The notes beneath the pieces are model-generated. The model saw only the letters and a list, made by a program, of their open reading frames with translations, ran no database searches and was not told the DNA's origin. Source: DTLC01 sp964555645 (lineage in GTDB: Bacteria > Verrucomicrobiota > Verrucomicrobiia > Limisphaerales > DTLC01). Taken from it: DNA of 64,000 bases. The position numbers and the translations under genes are program-made. The stretch is from assembly GCA_964555645.1 (NCBI GenBank), contig CAZKTA010000003.1:145217-209216 (forward strand), read 5' to 3'. This document shows positions 54,650-63,928 of this stretch, in pieces. How positions within the stretch are numbered: position 1 is the first letter of the stretch; each line of letters starts with the position of its first letter.

Positions 54650-57339
54650 CTCAGGCCCACATCTCGCTTCTCCAGCTTTACCGTTTGCGGCACAAACCCG
54701 AGCACAACAAAGCTGCCTTTGCCCGGCACATCCAGCCTGTGCCAGCCCTGGCTGAACCGCACCGCGTGCACATTCAGGTTGGGGCACCCCTCGATCACTA
54801 CTGCGTTAAACAACACAGGCTCAACCCAGCCATGTTCATTTGCATCTGCAGCTTCGTCCGGGTTCAGTGGTTGGAGCCAGATGTCACGGCGTTCATTGAA
54901 AAATCCAATCAAAACATACACAGGCTCACCGACCTCGAACTCGACAGGCACATATCGGCCTGTCTTAGCCGCTTCATGCGAAAACCTAATGCCGGTCAGG
55001 CCGCTTAACTCAGGTGCGATACCCAGGATAGTGTATTGACGGTCTGTGAACGGCCGCGCACCGATTTTGACCTCATAAGTTTCTGCGTCCTTGCTAAGGA
55101 GCGTGACTTTCGCTGTCGGCCATGCCTTTGCCGGTTCAGCCGCAGCCGTGTCGGTTGGCCCGCGCTTCCTGAGACCGGTAAGGCGGACGCGGAACTCTGC
55201 CAACTCTTTCTCGTAAAGTGGGAGCACGTGCGCCCAATGGTAGTTCGTGACCACCCCATCAACTACACCTGGGAACGGGATTTTCCTGTGGCCTGTCTGC
55301 AATGAATTCGCAAACCGGTAAGTGCCGGTCGTCAAAGTGACAAGGTTCGAAAACCAACTAATGCTCTGGCTCAACTCGCGCTCGGCTGCCGCCATAAGTT
55401 CAATGTCCTGGCTGTATCCGTAAAGTAGGACACACTCGGCTGCGCGCACTTTGGCAGCGTAATAGCGTGCAAGCAATTGAATGCAGTTCAAATCGGTCCT
55501 GAACCGCTCGAATTCATCTTGGTGCTTTGTGAGCTGACCTGCAGCACCTTCGGCAAACGCAATTGCGTTGCTCGAGCGCGCCAAACATTCGGCGATGACC
55601 GTGCGAGGCGTCTCTCCTACATGCGGTTCTTTATTCCACTGCCTGCGCACGTATTCATCCAACCGTTCGCCGGGCGGGGCAAGTGATTCCCATAAATCAC
55701 GAATAGCATTGTACCGATGCGGATTGACTAACTGATCCAGTGTCATGCCCAGCGCCAGTGTTTGGCGGTTGCCTTCGGTAATGCCAAATCGCCGGATCAA
55801 CATGGGCGCAACTTCGCCGGCGTCGTTGTAAGCATTGAGAATCTTAGCGGCGGCATTTGTGCTGCACCCGTAAAAACTTGCAAGCCGCCCCACCCAATAC
55901 GCACTGTCTTCAGCCTCCGGTCGGTCCGGATTCCATGCGTACCGTGCCCATGCCTCAAACCAAATCCAGTCGCGGTCCCATTGCTTGAGTGGCGCGTTTG
56001 CAACGTCGGGCGAGTACGGCCAGTCCCAGTAGCAGAGCGGGTACAAGTGCAGCCCGCAAGCACTCAGCCGGTCACGCGCCGTCTGCATGCACTTCTTAAT
56101 AAAACGTTGTGCGCCGTAACGGAACGGCTCAAGATTCGACAAGATGTGCACGTTGACGATGTGCGGGCCGAGCTTGGCCATTGCCAGATGCGTTGCCTGC
56201 ACTTTGCCACGCACTTCGTAGGTGGTGAGAGATTCGCCGTTGTATTTGGTCTCGGTGTAAATGTTGGTGTAAACCTTGAAACACTCAGGTACAACCGCTT
56301 CTGGGTTCATTGCGTGTGTGCGTATGACAACCGGCGGTTGTTCCCTCAATCCTGCAGCACGCATCCCATCAAGCACACCTGGCAAAATAGTGTTGGTGGC
56401 CCAGTTGATCTGGTTTTCTGTCCCCTGCAATGCTTCACCCAGACAAACCATCAGGCCCACGTTCGGGTATTGCTTGACGAACTCTGCGATCGCTTTGCGC
56501 GTGTAGTCGGATGCAAGAGTTGTGGGCGCAGCAAGCTGAGTTGAAATGCCATGTTTATCCGCAAGCGGTTTGGGCAGGAAAATGTTGTAAAACATCTGCA
56601 CAAGCCAAATGCCGCGCCGGTTGCACTCGGTGGCAAGCCAGCGGAACATTTCAACGTTTTTTGCGAACACGTCCGGTGGAACCTCCACCGCATCAGGATA
56701 ATCCTCCAGCTTGACTAGCGAACCGAATGGGTGGCCATTCCAAAGGAAAAGCGCGTTGAACCGGTTATCCACAAGGAAATCGAGGTATTCGCGCCAGAGC
56801 GCTTTATCGTAAAACCACGGGAACAACTCAGGCGTGTATGGGTACTCATAAACCTTGCGACCTGGCAAAATGGTTGTCTTTTGCAGCCCAATGCATGTCC
56901 CACGAAGTGTCATTACCGGCCTGTCCGAGAAATCAATTTCACGCGGTAACCCCCCTAGTTGCCGGATACGTTTTGCTAATTCCAAACAGCCGTAAAGCGC
57001 ACCTGAGTCGTCATTGCCAACCGCGGCAATCCTACCCCCGAGTCTGCCGCTCGTTATCACGAATCCTTCCTTCCCCCATTGCCTGTTCCTCAAACTCAAC
57101 TGCCCGGCCTTCTCCAAGTCCAGCATTTTCCGGTCATGCGCAAGGCCGACCAAAACGGTTGTGCCTGAATGGTCGCTCGGGCCGCGGTCAAGCCAGGCAT
57201 TCTTGCCAACTGCCTTCAACGCCTCGACGACCTTTTGCGCGCCAAACTCGATCCGGGGCGAGGCGTCCGACTCAATAACGACTGCGATGTATTCCGCACG
57301 TCCCGCACAACACAACATGGTGATCAGACCAAGCTGCAA
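54646..57339 (-). CDS. Glycoside hydrolase with alpha-glucuronidase-like N-terminal domain
   Basis: About 897 residues; the start is uncertain. I place it at the TTG at 57339 (LQLGLITMLCCAGRAEY as signal peptide), with the ATG at 57318 as alternative, because the region further upstream is REP palindrome. Residues 20-150 follow the GH20b/GH67N-type alpha/beta domain that precedes catalytic barrels (YIAVVIESDASPRIEFGAQKVVEAL, KEGFVITSGRLGGRIAAVGNDDSGALYGCLELA). The next part (PVMTLRGTCIGLQK, NRFNALFLWNGHPFGSLV) fits a TIM-barrel. The C-terminus is strand-rich. Activity unknown; an uronic-acid-specific role would fit the locus. Stop overlaps the GH127 start. Confidence 0.7.
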   Translation of the reverse strand: MQLGLITMLCCAGRAEYIAVVIESDASPRIEFGAQKVVEALKAVGKNAWLDRGPSDHSGTTVLVGLAHDRKMLDLEKAGQLSLRNRQWGKEGFVITSGRLGGRIAAVGNDDSGALYGCLELAKRIRQLGGLPREIDFSDRPVMTLRGTCIGLQKTTILPGRKVYEYPYTPELFPWFYDKALWREYLDFLVDNRFNALFLWNGHPFGSLVKLEDYPDAVEVPPDVFAKNVEMFRWLATECNRRGIWLVQMFYNIFLPKPLADKHGISTQLAAPTTLASDYTRKAIAEFVKQYPNVGLMVCLGEALQGTENQINWATNTILPGVLDGMRAAGLREQPPVVIRTHAMNPEAVVPECFKVYTNIYTETKYNGESLTTYEVRGKVQATHLAMAKLGPHIVNVHILSNLEPFRYGAQRFIKKCMQTARDRLSACGLHLYPLCYWDWPYSPDVANAPLKQWDRDWIWFEAWARYAWNPDRPEAEDSAYWVGRLASFYGCSTNAAAKILNAYNDAGEVAPMLIRRFGITEGNRQTLALGMTLDQLVNPHRYNAIRDLWESLAPPGERLDEYVRRQWNKEPHVGETPRTVIAECLARSSNAIAFAEGAAGQLTKHQDEFERFRTDLNCIQLLARYYAAKVRAAECVLLYGYSQDIELMAAAERELSQSISWFSNLVTLTTGTYRFANSLQTGHRKIPFPGVVDGVVTNYHWAHVLPLYEKELAEFRVRLTGLRKRGPTDTAAAEPAKAWPTAKVTLLSKDAETYEVKIGARPFTDRQYTILGIAPELSGLTGIRFSHEAAKTGRYVPVEFEVGEPVYVLIGFFNERRDIWLQPLNPDEAADANEHGWVEPVLFNAVVIEGCPNLNVHAVRFSQGWHRLDVPGKGSFVVLGFVPQTVKLEKRDVGLR

Positions 57340-57382
57340 GAGAACCGACCGACACCACCAGCGGGTCCCCTTGGCGCTCCGG

Positions 57383-57479
57383 CCAATCCCAACGGGATTG
57401 GATCGCTCAGCCCAGGGTGCCGAGGCACCGGCTACCCTGGGTATGCACCGCGCAAATATCCCCAACCCTGAAAGGGTTG
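57383..57479. repeat. REP-like palindromes left of the Y1 transposase
   Basis: Three palindromes in a row: CCAATCCCAACGGGATTGG (57383-57401), CCCAGGGT...ACCCTGGG (57411-57441) and CAACCCTGAAAGGGTTG (57463-57479). The same words recur on the other side of the transposase gene in altered order. They lie in the leader of the glycoside hydrolase gene downstream. Confidence 0.75.
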
Positions 57480-57481
57480 CA

Positions 57482-57937
57482 TCAATCCCATACATACCTT
57501 TCGTCATACTCAATCACATACCGGCTCAACAACCGCCGGAATTCGTCCTGAAACGAAACTCGACGGTGATGGTCCTCTTGCTGTTCGATGTATCTCCGCA
57601 CCGACTCGATCTGAGAAAACCCGATCGAGAAAATTCCGTAACCATTCTGCCACGCGAAGTTCCACAGCTCAGGCTTTATTGTCTTTAGCCAGACAGACGA
57701 GCCGCGTTTTACCTCTTTTACAATCGCGGCAGGTTCGCAGGTGCGTCCCAAAACAAACAATAGGTGGAGATGGTCTGCGACACCACCAATTATGATTGGC
57801 TGACAGTGGCGACGTAACAAAATTCCGCCAATGTACCGGTGCAATTCCTCACGCAATTCTTTATCACACAAAAACGGCTGCCTGTTTTTCGTAGAAAACA
57901 CAACATGAACGAGTATTTTGGCCAAAGATTGCGCCAT
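57482..57937 (-). mobile_element. REP-associated Y1 transposase (IS200/IS605-like TnpA)
   Basis: 151 residues from the ATG at 57937 (MAQSLAKILVHVVFSTKNRQPF). The HUH motif is DHLHLLF, and the catalytic tyrosine is in ESVRRYIEQQEDHHRR. The N-terminal HVVFSTKNR strand and C-terminal FSQIESVRRYIEQQ helix are typical of TnpA_REP (RAYT) proteins. These domesticated single-strand transposases recognise REP palindromes, and both flanks here carry such palindromes. The gene is intact and splits the polysaccharide operon between the apiosidase-like and glucuronidase-like genes on the same strand. Confidence 0.9.
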
Positions 57938-57958
57938 TTGCTCATGCCGGATTTGATC

Positions 57959-58061
57959 CAACCCTTTCAGGGTTGATCATGTTTCGTCTTTTTCCCCAAC
58001 CCAAGGTTGTCTTGCTCACGCGCCAACCTTGGGCTGAACGATCCAATCCCCTAGGGATTGG
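57959..58061. repeat. REP-like palindromes right of the Y1 transposase
   Basis: CAACCCTTTCAGGGTTG (57959-57975), an AACCCAAGGTTG...CAACCTTGGGCT pair (about 57998-58035) and CCAATCCCCTAGGGATTGG (58043-58061). They mirror the left-hand set in inverted order, so the transposase is bracketed by matching ends. Confidence 0.75.
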
Positions 58062-58134
58062 AATGTAGCTCCGACTGTTTCCACCCCTCAAATGCGGTAT
58101 TTTCGCCACTATGCTTCTTTTGCAGTTCACAAAC

Positions 58135-59712
58135 CTAGTCCTTCACCCGCTTGATCCGTATCGCAATGTAGGGTCTACCAGGCAATTGAATCTTGCGGCC
58201 ATTGGTGTCAACGAAGAAATATTCGCTCTGGCGCACAAGCGTGAAAGTGCCTGGCACCGGTGTGATTGTCATGTTCCACGTATCGAGTACTTCAGCAGAA
58301 TACTTCATGCCTTCAGCCGGGCCTTGACGCCGGCGCGGCAGTTTGAACTGCCACTCGGTAGGCGATGCTTTGCCAAGGTACACTAAGTAGTAGTCCGGGA
58401 TACGCCCGCCGAACTCAGGGTTTTGCCACTTGTCAATTGGCTCGATACCATCCGGCGGGGCGTCCTCCAAAACTTTCCGCAAAAAAGCAAGTCGCGCCGG
58501 GCTTTGGCCTTTGAGCACGCCGCCTTTGCTCCACCATAGAACGTCGTCAGCGCTAAGATACGTCTCACCGTGGGTGGCGTATGTACCGGCAACTGTCGCA
58601 TTCCAAAACCTGAAAACAAGCTCCTCACCTGACAAGTTACCCCAGCGTTTCGGTATGTCGCCCTCGTACTTTATTTCGTCGTAAATGACAGGTTTGCGGT
58701 AGGCGCTCCGGCACAATTCAGCGATCATAGGGCTTTCGACTGCCGCACCGTTTTGAATGCTCGCATGCGTGACCCAAGGCAAGGTGTGGTTAAACAACAC
58801 GTAACCGTTGTGGACTGAAAGCAAGTGATGGTAAGGATCCTCGCGCGACACCAGCTCGCCAAACCTGATAAAATCCGCCTCGGTTTTCTTTTCCATAAAA
58901 TCCCACTCGTTGGCAAGTGACCACCAGACATTCCGGAACGCAGCAAGCCGTGCTACAATGTAACGCAAGTACCGGTCGTCTTCGCCAGAAGTCATCCTGT
59001 CAAACCCCCAATACCCTTCATCGTACGGATGAAAAAGGATTAAGTCCACCTCGATACCAAGCTTTTGCAGGTCCAAAATGCGCCGCTCCAAATGCCTGAA
59101 AAACACGGGGTTAAACCTACTGAAGTCGAAACGCCCACGCTGACCTTCAAACGGGTAAAGCGCCGGTTCATTCGTGTTCCATGAATACCGCTTCGGGAAC
59201 ACGCACATGCGCACCTTGTTGAACGGCGCATTGGCAAGGGTTTTGAGTGTCTGTACCTGCAATTCCTCGGGCTGATGTATCCAAGCGTACAGAGTCGTGC
59301 CGAGCGGTTTGAACGGTGTGCCGTCAGCGTAAACAAAATGAAATGTGTTTATCACACGCACTGGACCGCGATTGCCCGCGCCAGGGGGCGTTACAACAAC
59401 TTCGCCAGTTTTACCATCAAGTTCAGCCACGCTGCTGATGGTGGTGTACTTCCAAACGCCTTGTTTGCCCGGCATAAAGCGTACACGGTACACCCCGTCG
59501 CCATCGTAAAATCCGCGCACGTCAACTAAATCAAAATCCTTTACGAACCGCGCCGCAAGATGCACATCTGTAAACGGATTGCCATTGGTAGGCCCAGTGA
59601 GCACAAGCTCAAACATACCCCACTGTTCAACTGAACCTGCACGAGCGGGTTGGGTTTGAGCAAATGCACCAACTGAAACAACAACAGCAACGATACACCA
59701 CACCGTTTTCAT
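58135..59712 (-). CDS. DUF5060/DUF4038 glycoside hydrolase, apiosidase-like
   Basis: 525 residues from the ATG at 59712, overlapping the upstream stop (ATGA, 59709-59712). The signal peptide is MKTVWCIVAVVVSVGAFA. An N-terminal DUF5060 beta-sandwich (about 25-115, GVYRVRFMPGKQGVWKYTT) precedes a DUF4038-type TIM-barrel (about 120-430). The likely acid/base Glu is in WWSLANEWDF and the nucleophile Glu in PVIYDEIKYEG. A C-terminal sandwich ends IQLPGRPYIAIRIKRV. Characterised DUF4038 enzymes include GH140 apiosidase acting on rhamnogalacturonan II, which would suit the pectin theme. The exact linkage is unknown. Confidence 0.82.
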   Translation of the reverse strand: MKTVWCIVAVVVSVGAFAQTQPARAGSVEQWGMFELVLTGPTNGNPFTDVHLAARFVKDFDLVDVRGFYDGDGVYRVRFMPGKQGVWKYTTISSVAELDGKTGEVVVTPPGAGNRGPVRVINTFHFVYADGTPFKPLGTTLYAWIHQPEELQVQTLKTLANAPFNKVRMCVFPKRYSWNTNEPALYPFEGQRGRFDFSRFNPVFFRHLERRILDLQKLGIEVDLILFHPYDEGYWGFDRMTSGEDDRYLRYIVARLAAFRNVWWSLANEWDFMEKKTEADFIRFGELVSREDPYHHLLSVHNGYVLFNHTLPWVTHASIQNGAAVESPMIAELCRSAYRKPVIYDEIKYEGDIPKRWGNLSGEELVFRFWNATVAGTYATHGETYLSADDVLWWSKGGVLKGQSPARLAFLRKVLEDAPPDGIEPIDKWQNPEFGGRIPDYYLVYLGKASPTEWQFKLPRRRQGPAEGMKYSAEVLDTWNMTITPVPGTFTLVRQSEYFFVDTNGRKIQLPGRPYIAIRIKRVKD

Positions 59713-60668
59713 GGCCTTTGAAAAATCGATTTCAAATACGCGACATTCGCACTGAAATTCTTTTTCACATTCCGCGGGTCTTTCGCATCGCGCGAACGCT
59801 CGACAACCAGCCAACCGCTCCATCCCAACTCATCCAGCGTTTCTTTAACTCTCGGCATGTCTATCTTGGGATCGTGCTCGAGCCACACACCGTCCTGGTT
59901 AGTGCAATGAATCTGGCAAATCCGGTTTCGGCCAAGCACGCGCAACTCTTCGATCAGGTTGCGGCCCGTTTGGACTGCATTTGCGAAATTAAAGTAAACC
60001 TTGATGGCGTGCGAACCAATTTCATCAAGCAACCGGATCTGCTCCGAGGCGGGTAGTTCGGTCTCGATCCCGATCACAACCCCCGCACGCTCAGCCTCAG
60101 GCGCCACAGCCCTCAACCGCTCGACCACCGCTTGCCTGAGCTCTGGATGCCGCGCCGGGTCGCTGCGCGCACCCAACGGTAAAAAAGCGATCCTCACGCC
60201 CAGCGCTTTCATAGTCTCGATGCAGTCCCCGAGCATGCGCAGCACAGTCGGGCGCTCGGCAAACGATTGGGCATAAAAACCGGACATTGCCAAGGAACAA
60301 ATCTCAAGCCCGACCCGACGCGTCTCGTCAACGAACTGTTGGCGGACCTCAGGTTTGGCCAGTTGGTTGTCGAAAGTTTCGCGGTCACCCAACGGCCCCA
60401 TGTCAACCTCCACACCGTCTGCGCCGATTTCTTTGGCCAATTGAAATGCACCAAGCTTCTGCCGCTTCAGGATCATCCAATCACACACGCCAATCTTGTA
60501 ACGGCAGCCCAAATGCTTGGGTTGAGGCATATCATTCTCTGCTGCCACACCGCCACAATGCCGCTGAAGCAGACCAGTCACAACCAGCGCGGTCGATGCA
60601 CGAATAAATAAGCGCCGCGTTACGTTGCCCTCAAGAGCAGAGCCAGACTTAACAAAACTCAAGCTCAT
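59709..60668 (-). CDS. Exported sugar isomerase/epimerase-type TIM-barrel protein
   Basis: 319 residues from the ATG at 60668, overlapping the stop of the beta-helix gene (ATGA). A twin-arginine signal is likely (NVTRRLFIRASTALVVTGLL). The xylose-isomerase-like (AP-endonuclease 2) barrel is seen in IGADGVEVDMGPLG, GLEICSLAMSGFY and GVVIGIETELPASEQIRLLDEI. It continues in HAIKVYFNFANAV, ICQIHCTNQDGVW and GWSGWLVVERSRD, with Glu/Asp/His metal ligands. Such exported proteins often act as sugar or inositol isomerases, but Tat-exported members lack proven activity. It is tightly coupled with the genes on both sides. Confidence 0.8.
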   Translation of the reverse strand: MSLSFVKSGSALEGNVTRRLFIRASTALVVTGLLQRHCGGVAAENDMPQPKHLGCRYKIGVCDWMILKRQKLGAFQLAKEIGADGVEVDMGPLGDRETFDNQLAKPEVRQQFVDETRRVGLEICSLAMSGFYAQSFAERPTVLRMLGDCIETMKALGVRIAFLPLGARSDPARHPELRQAVVERLRAVAPEAERAGVVIGIETELPASEQIRLLDEIGSHAIKVYFNFANAVQTGRNLIEELRVLGRNRICQIHCTNQDGVWLEHDPKIDMPRVKETLDELGWSGWLVVERSRDAKDPRNVKKNFSANVAYLKSIFQRP

Positions 60669-63600
60669 TCCTTCACCAGCCAAACGACGACTGCCTCAGG
60701 TAACTTAACTTTCCTACCTGCTTTAATTGTTCCAGCTTGTGCAACCTTGCCCGTCTGCGCGTCCACAGCCTGAAAGCGGAATGTGCCTGATTCGCTCGAC
60801 AAATCCAATTCTTCCTCTTGACCACGGTACACAAGCAGTTGTTTGCCGGGCTCACGTAAAACGAACCGCCCGCGCTGAGATACCTCGGCCCAAGGCTGCA
60901 TTTGGGGGATCGCTGCAAGTAAGCTCGCGTCGGTTGTCCGCGGCAGACGCGGTAACGAGCCGCCAGCACAGACCCACGCCCACCTTGCCGAGTCGAAATC
61001 GCAAATCACAGCTTTGTCAATGAACTGTGTCCGGTATTCGAGCGCCATACCGGCCAGATCAAGATCGGTGGGCCGTCCACCGCGCCACTGCCGCTCGAAC
61101 TGCCGCGGCGCAAGATTTTTACCACCCGGCGGCGCGAACTCGCCTGCGCGTGTGCGCCACCAATAGCGAAAATCAATCACATCCACCAACCTACGACGCG
61201 CTGAATCAGCAAGAATCGCGTCTTGAACATCCTTAGTGGCACTTAAAGCCACCAAAGGCCTACGACCATTCTGTTCTGCCCATTCTGCGATTGTATCCAG
61301 CCAAAATTCAATAAAGTGCAGTGGACCGGTAAACTCGGCGGCCGTGAACTGGATGACATTGGCATTGTTGGTGAAATTATCGAGGCACTGCCGGATATAA
61401 TGCCGGTGCAACTTGCGCCGCACCGGATGCGCCACGTCATAGAACAGCTCAGCCATGAAAATCCGCTTCCCACCCCCATAGAGTGGTGGCTCAGGAAAAC
61501 CTGTATCATTGATATTGTTCACAGTACGCCATGGAAAATCTGCCCAATGTGCGCCCGCTTCGAGGACGTTGTGCTGGAAATAGTTCTGGTGAAAAACTAC
61601 TAGGCCACGCTGATCGCAGATATCAGCAAATTGCCGTAGCCTTGACCAATACCATGGATTAAACTTGGTGAGGTCGTACTTGCTGAGGCCATCCCACGCA
61701 ATGCCTTGTCCGCTGCGTGCCCACGGTTGCTCAAAAAACGGCGGCAACACATCCCCGTCCATACGGCGCACGCGCTCGTGATCGTCGCGCCGCCGGTCAT
61801 ACCAAAGACCATAGTTATGCTCGAGTGCAGCCTGCCCGGTAGCAACAAGCGTTTCTGCAACTTCATCTAAGTCATCAGTAAATCCACGCCCGAGCCGACC
61901 CGGCATAAACCGTGTAAGTGCAATACCATAGGATGGCGCTTCAACAGGCCGCATGCTGCCACGCCACCAGGCGACCTCGGCAACCCCACCGATGAGCAAC
62001 CGCCCTTCAACTGTAAGCCAACCGTTCGTTATCAGAATTTTCGACTTTCGATTCAAAACCTTTCCCGACCCACGTTGGGATGATCCATTGTCGCCAACAT
62101 TTGGCTTCAGCCCGGTGGTTGAGAGACGGGAGCCGGAAACCGTTTCAACGCCTTCACCGGCTGCGGAAACCGCTGGAGCGGTTGAATCATTGGCGGTGCG
62201 TTCGGGCACACGGCTAAAGCCGGGCGCCTGCAAGATTTCTTCAACGCGTTTCACCTGGGCTGCGTCACATGGGATCGGCTCGCGTGTTCGAGCTGCGGCA
62301 ATGTAATCGCGTAATTGCGGTGCCGGCCGCCTTGAAGCTGCAGCAAGTTCCTGAGCCTGCTCGATTGTGGGGTTGGTCGAAGCTTGAATTGGTGGTGGCA
62401 TAAGCCTGACGCGTGCAGACACTGCAGGTCCGAGCTTCGCCTCCAATTGCGCAGCAAATAAACTGTGCGGTGTCACAAAGTCATTCGAGCTGTGCCACAG
62501 GCCGTCTCCTTCGAACCCGCCCCAAGAACCAAATGACCAATTCTGCGCCCCGGGCGGGTTCCAACACCGAATTACCGACGCTACGCAATTCCAAAGCACG
62601 CAATTTGCAGCAGACCAACCAAAGGCGGCGTTGTTCCCGGGTCGGAACCCGAGTGTAAGCGCGTTGCCGTCAATGACGACATTGTCGTAAAGCACGCCAC
62701 TAGCCCAACTTTCGATCGGGCCACTGTCGGCCAGCGCATTAATAGCTTCGCATTGGACGAACGCATTCGGTCCGGCTGCGCAATGCCCAACGGCAAAATC
62801 GTGTCGCCCATGCTCAGTGTAACAGCGCAAAAGTAATGTTTGCTGGCCCATGGTAAAAAACGTGTGCCGCCGGTACCCACCAATTTCGGATACAGGCTCC
62901 AAGGAAAGACAATCCTGCACAGTCACACGCTTGCAGGTTTCATAGATTGCAACCGCTGAGCCTGCAAAATGGCAGAAGGTAACCTGCCGTACCCAGCAGT
63001 CGGCCGCGTTTTCTATTGTGACCGCACACCACGAATGGTCTTCGTCCTTTGGATTGCTCGGGTCAAAAGCTGATTCAAGCCGGATGTTCTCGACACCCAC
63101 ATTGGTAACCCGGCCCAGCCACTGGTAGATCATTACATAGCCGCCCCCCAACTCTTTCTCAATCGCAGTAGTGATTGGCGCATCAATGGTAACCCGGTCC
63201 TCATCAATGGATGTGATTGTCCGATCCCAAACGATATCCCTTGTGCCCGGCTTCCAACCGGCACCTACACCGCCACCGAGATCGGTCGCACCGAGCCGCT
63301 CGATCCACGCGGTTGTACTGGGACGAATCAACCGAACCGAACAGCCGTTGCTCAGACCAGTGGCATCCCGGACATGGAACTTAATCGCGCCAACCGGCAC
63401 GTAATCGTCTGCAACCACCCAAGCGGCGTTGCTCCAGCAAATGCAGTCGTTTCGCCCGGCTATGCGAATAAGCGTCCGGCGGTCGAGGCCCGCTGCTACC
63501 AGCACTGTCCCATTTGTACCCATGCCCTGGCCACGCAAGACGACACCCGAATTGGTGATTCGCAAGCCCCCAAGCACCTCGTGCCGACCGGCAAGCAATA

Positions 63601-63928
63601 GCACGGCGCCACGCAAGCCGTTTGTGTCAGGCCGCAGGCTGCCCACGTAGTCAAGCGCAGCTTGAATTCGCTGGGTCGAATCGCCCGGTCGCGGCTCGAC
63701 AACAACACGCACATTTGCAGTGGGAATCGGCCTAGTTTGAGCTGCATAACCACAGACCGAAAAATCCGGCACGCGGTTGCCGCGTGCATCGGTGTGATAC
63801 ATAAGCCCGCTACTCTCAATACGTGGAACCGCGGGGCCAGGCAGAGCGGTGCCGAGTGCCGGTGTGACACATATAACCCATGCAACACATACAAAGCCCG
63901 CCTTGGCAATTGTATGCACTGTCTTCAT
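60665..63928 (-). CDS. Secreted right-handed beta-helix protein with C-terminal barrel-like domain
   Basis: 1087 residues. The signal peptide ends near TPALG. Residues about 70-520 form a parallel beta-helix (STQRIQAALDYVGSL...VVLRGQGMGTNGTVLV, TIENAADCWVRQVTF). A pectate-lyase-superfamily role on a polysaccharide is likely, without visible PL9 residues. Residues about 640-1010 are a TIM-barrel-like domain (SRLRQFADICDQRGLVVFHQNYFQHN, NVIQFTAAEFTGPLHFIEFWLD) I cannot place with certainty. It ends in a small sandwich. An in-frame stretch (about 565-630) is translated REP-like sequence. The start overlaps the stop of the gene upstream (ATGA, 63925-63928). Confidence 0.8.
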   Translation of the reverse strand: MKTVHTIAKAGFVCVAWVICVTPALGTALPGPAVPRIESSGLMYHTDARGNRVPDFSVCGYAAQTRPIPTANVRVVVEPRPGDSTQRIQAALDYVGSLRPDTNGLRGAVLLLAGRHEVLGGLRITNSGVVLRGQGMGTNGTVLVAAGLDRRTLIRIAGRNDCICWSNAAWVVADDYVPVGAIKFHVRDATGLSNGCSVRLIRPSTTAWIERLGATDLGGGVGAGWKPGTRDIVWDRTITSIDEDRVTIDAPITTAIEKELGGGYVMIYQWLGRVTNVGVENIRLESAFDPSNPKDEDHSWCAVTIENAADCWVRQVTFCHFAGSAVAIYETCKRVTVQDCLSLEPVSEIGGYRRHTFFTMGQQTLLLRCYTEHGRHDFAVGHCAAGPNAFVQCEAINALADSGPIESWASGVLYDNVVIDGNALTLGFRPGNNAAFGWSAANCVLWNCVASVIRCWNPPGAQNWSFGSWGGFEGDGLWHSSNDFVTPHSLFAAQLEAKLGPAVSARVRLMPPPIQASTNPTIEQAQELAAASRRPAPQLRDYIAAARTREPIPCDAAQVKRVEEILQAPGFSRVPERTANDSTAPAVSAAGEGVETVSGSRLSTTGLKPNVGDNGSSQRGSGKVLNRKSKILITNGWLTVEGRLLIGGVAEVAWWRGSMRPVEAPSYGIALTRFMPGRLGRGFTDDLDEVAETLVATGQAALEHNYGLWYDRRRDDHERVRRMDGDVLPPFFEQPWARSGQGIAWDGLSKYDLTKFNPWYWSRLRQFADICDQRGLVVFHQNYFQHNVLEAGAHWADFPWRTVNNINDTGFPEPPLYGGGKRIFMAELFYDVAHPVRRKLHRHYIRQCLDNFTNNANVIQFTAAEFTGPLHFIEFWLDTIAEWAEQNGRRPLVALSATKDVQDAILADSARRRLVDVIDFRYWWRTRAGEFAPPGGKNLAPRQFERQWRGGRPTDLDLAGMALEYRTQFIDKAVICDFDSARWAWVCAGGSLPRLPRTTDASLLAAIPQMQPWAEVSQRGRFVLREPGKQLLVYRGQEEELDLSSESGTFRFQAVDAQTGKVAQAGTIKAGRKVKLPEAVVVWLVKE
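62040..62235. repeat. REP-like palindromic insert inside a coding gene
   Basis: Short palindromes of the REP type are packed here: GGCTTCAGCC, GAAACCGTTTC, AACCGCTGGAGCGGTT and CGGCTAAAGCCG. They are read in frame within the beta-helix gene as a low-complexity linker (VETVSGSRLSTTGLKPNVG and following residues). Confidence 0.6.

Noticed and set aside
57383..58061. CRISPR array
   Set aside because: The repeats are palindromes of different sequence without regular spacers; the adjacent Y1 transposase explains them as REP elements.
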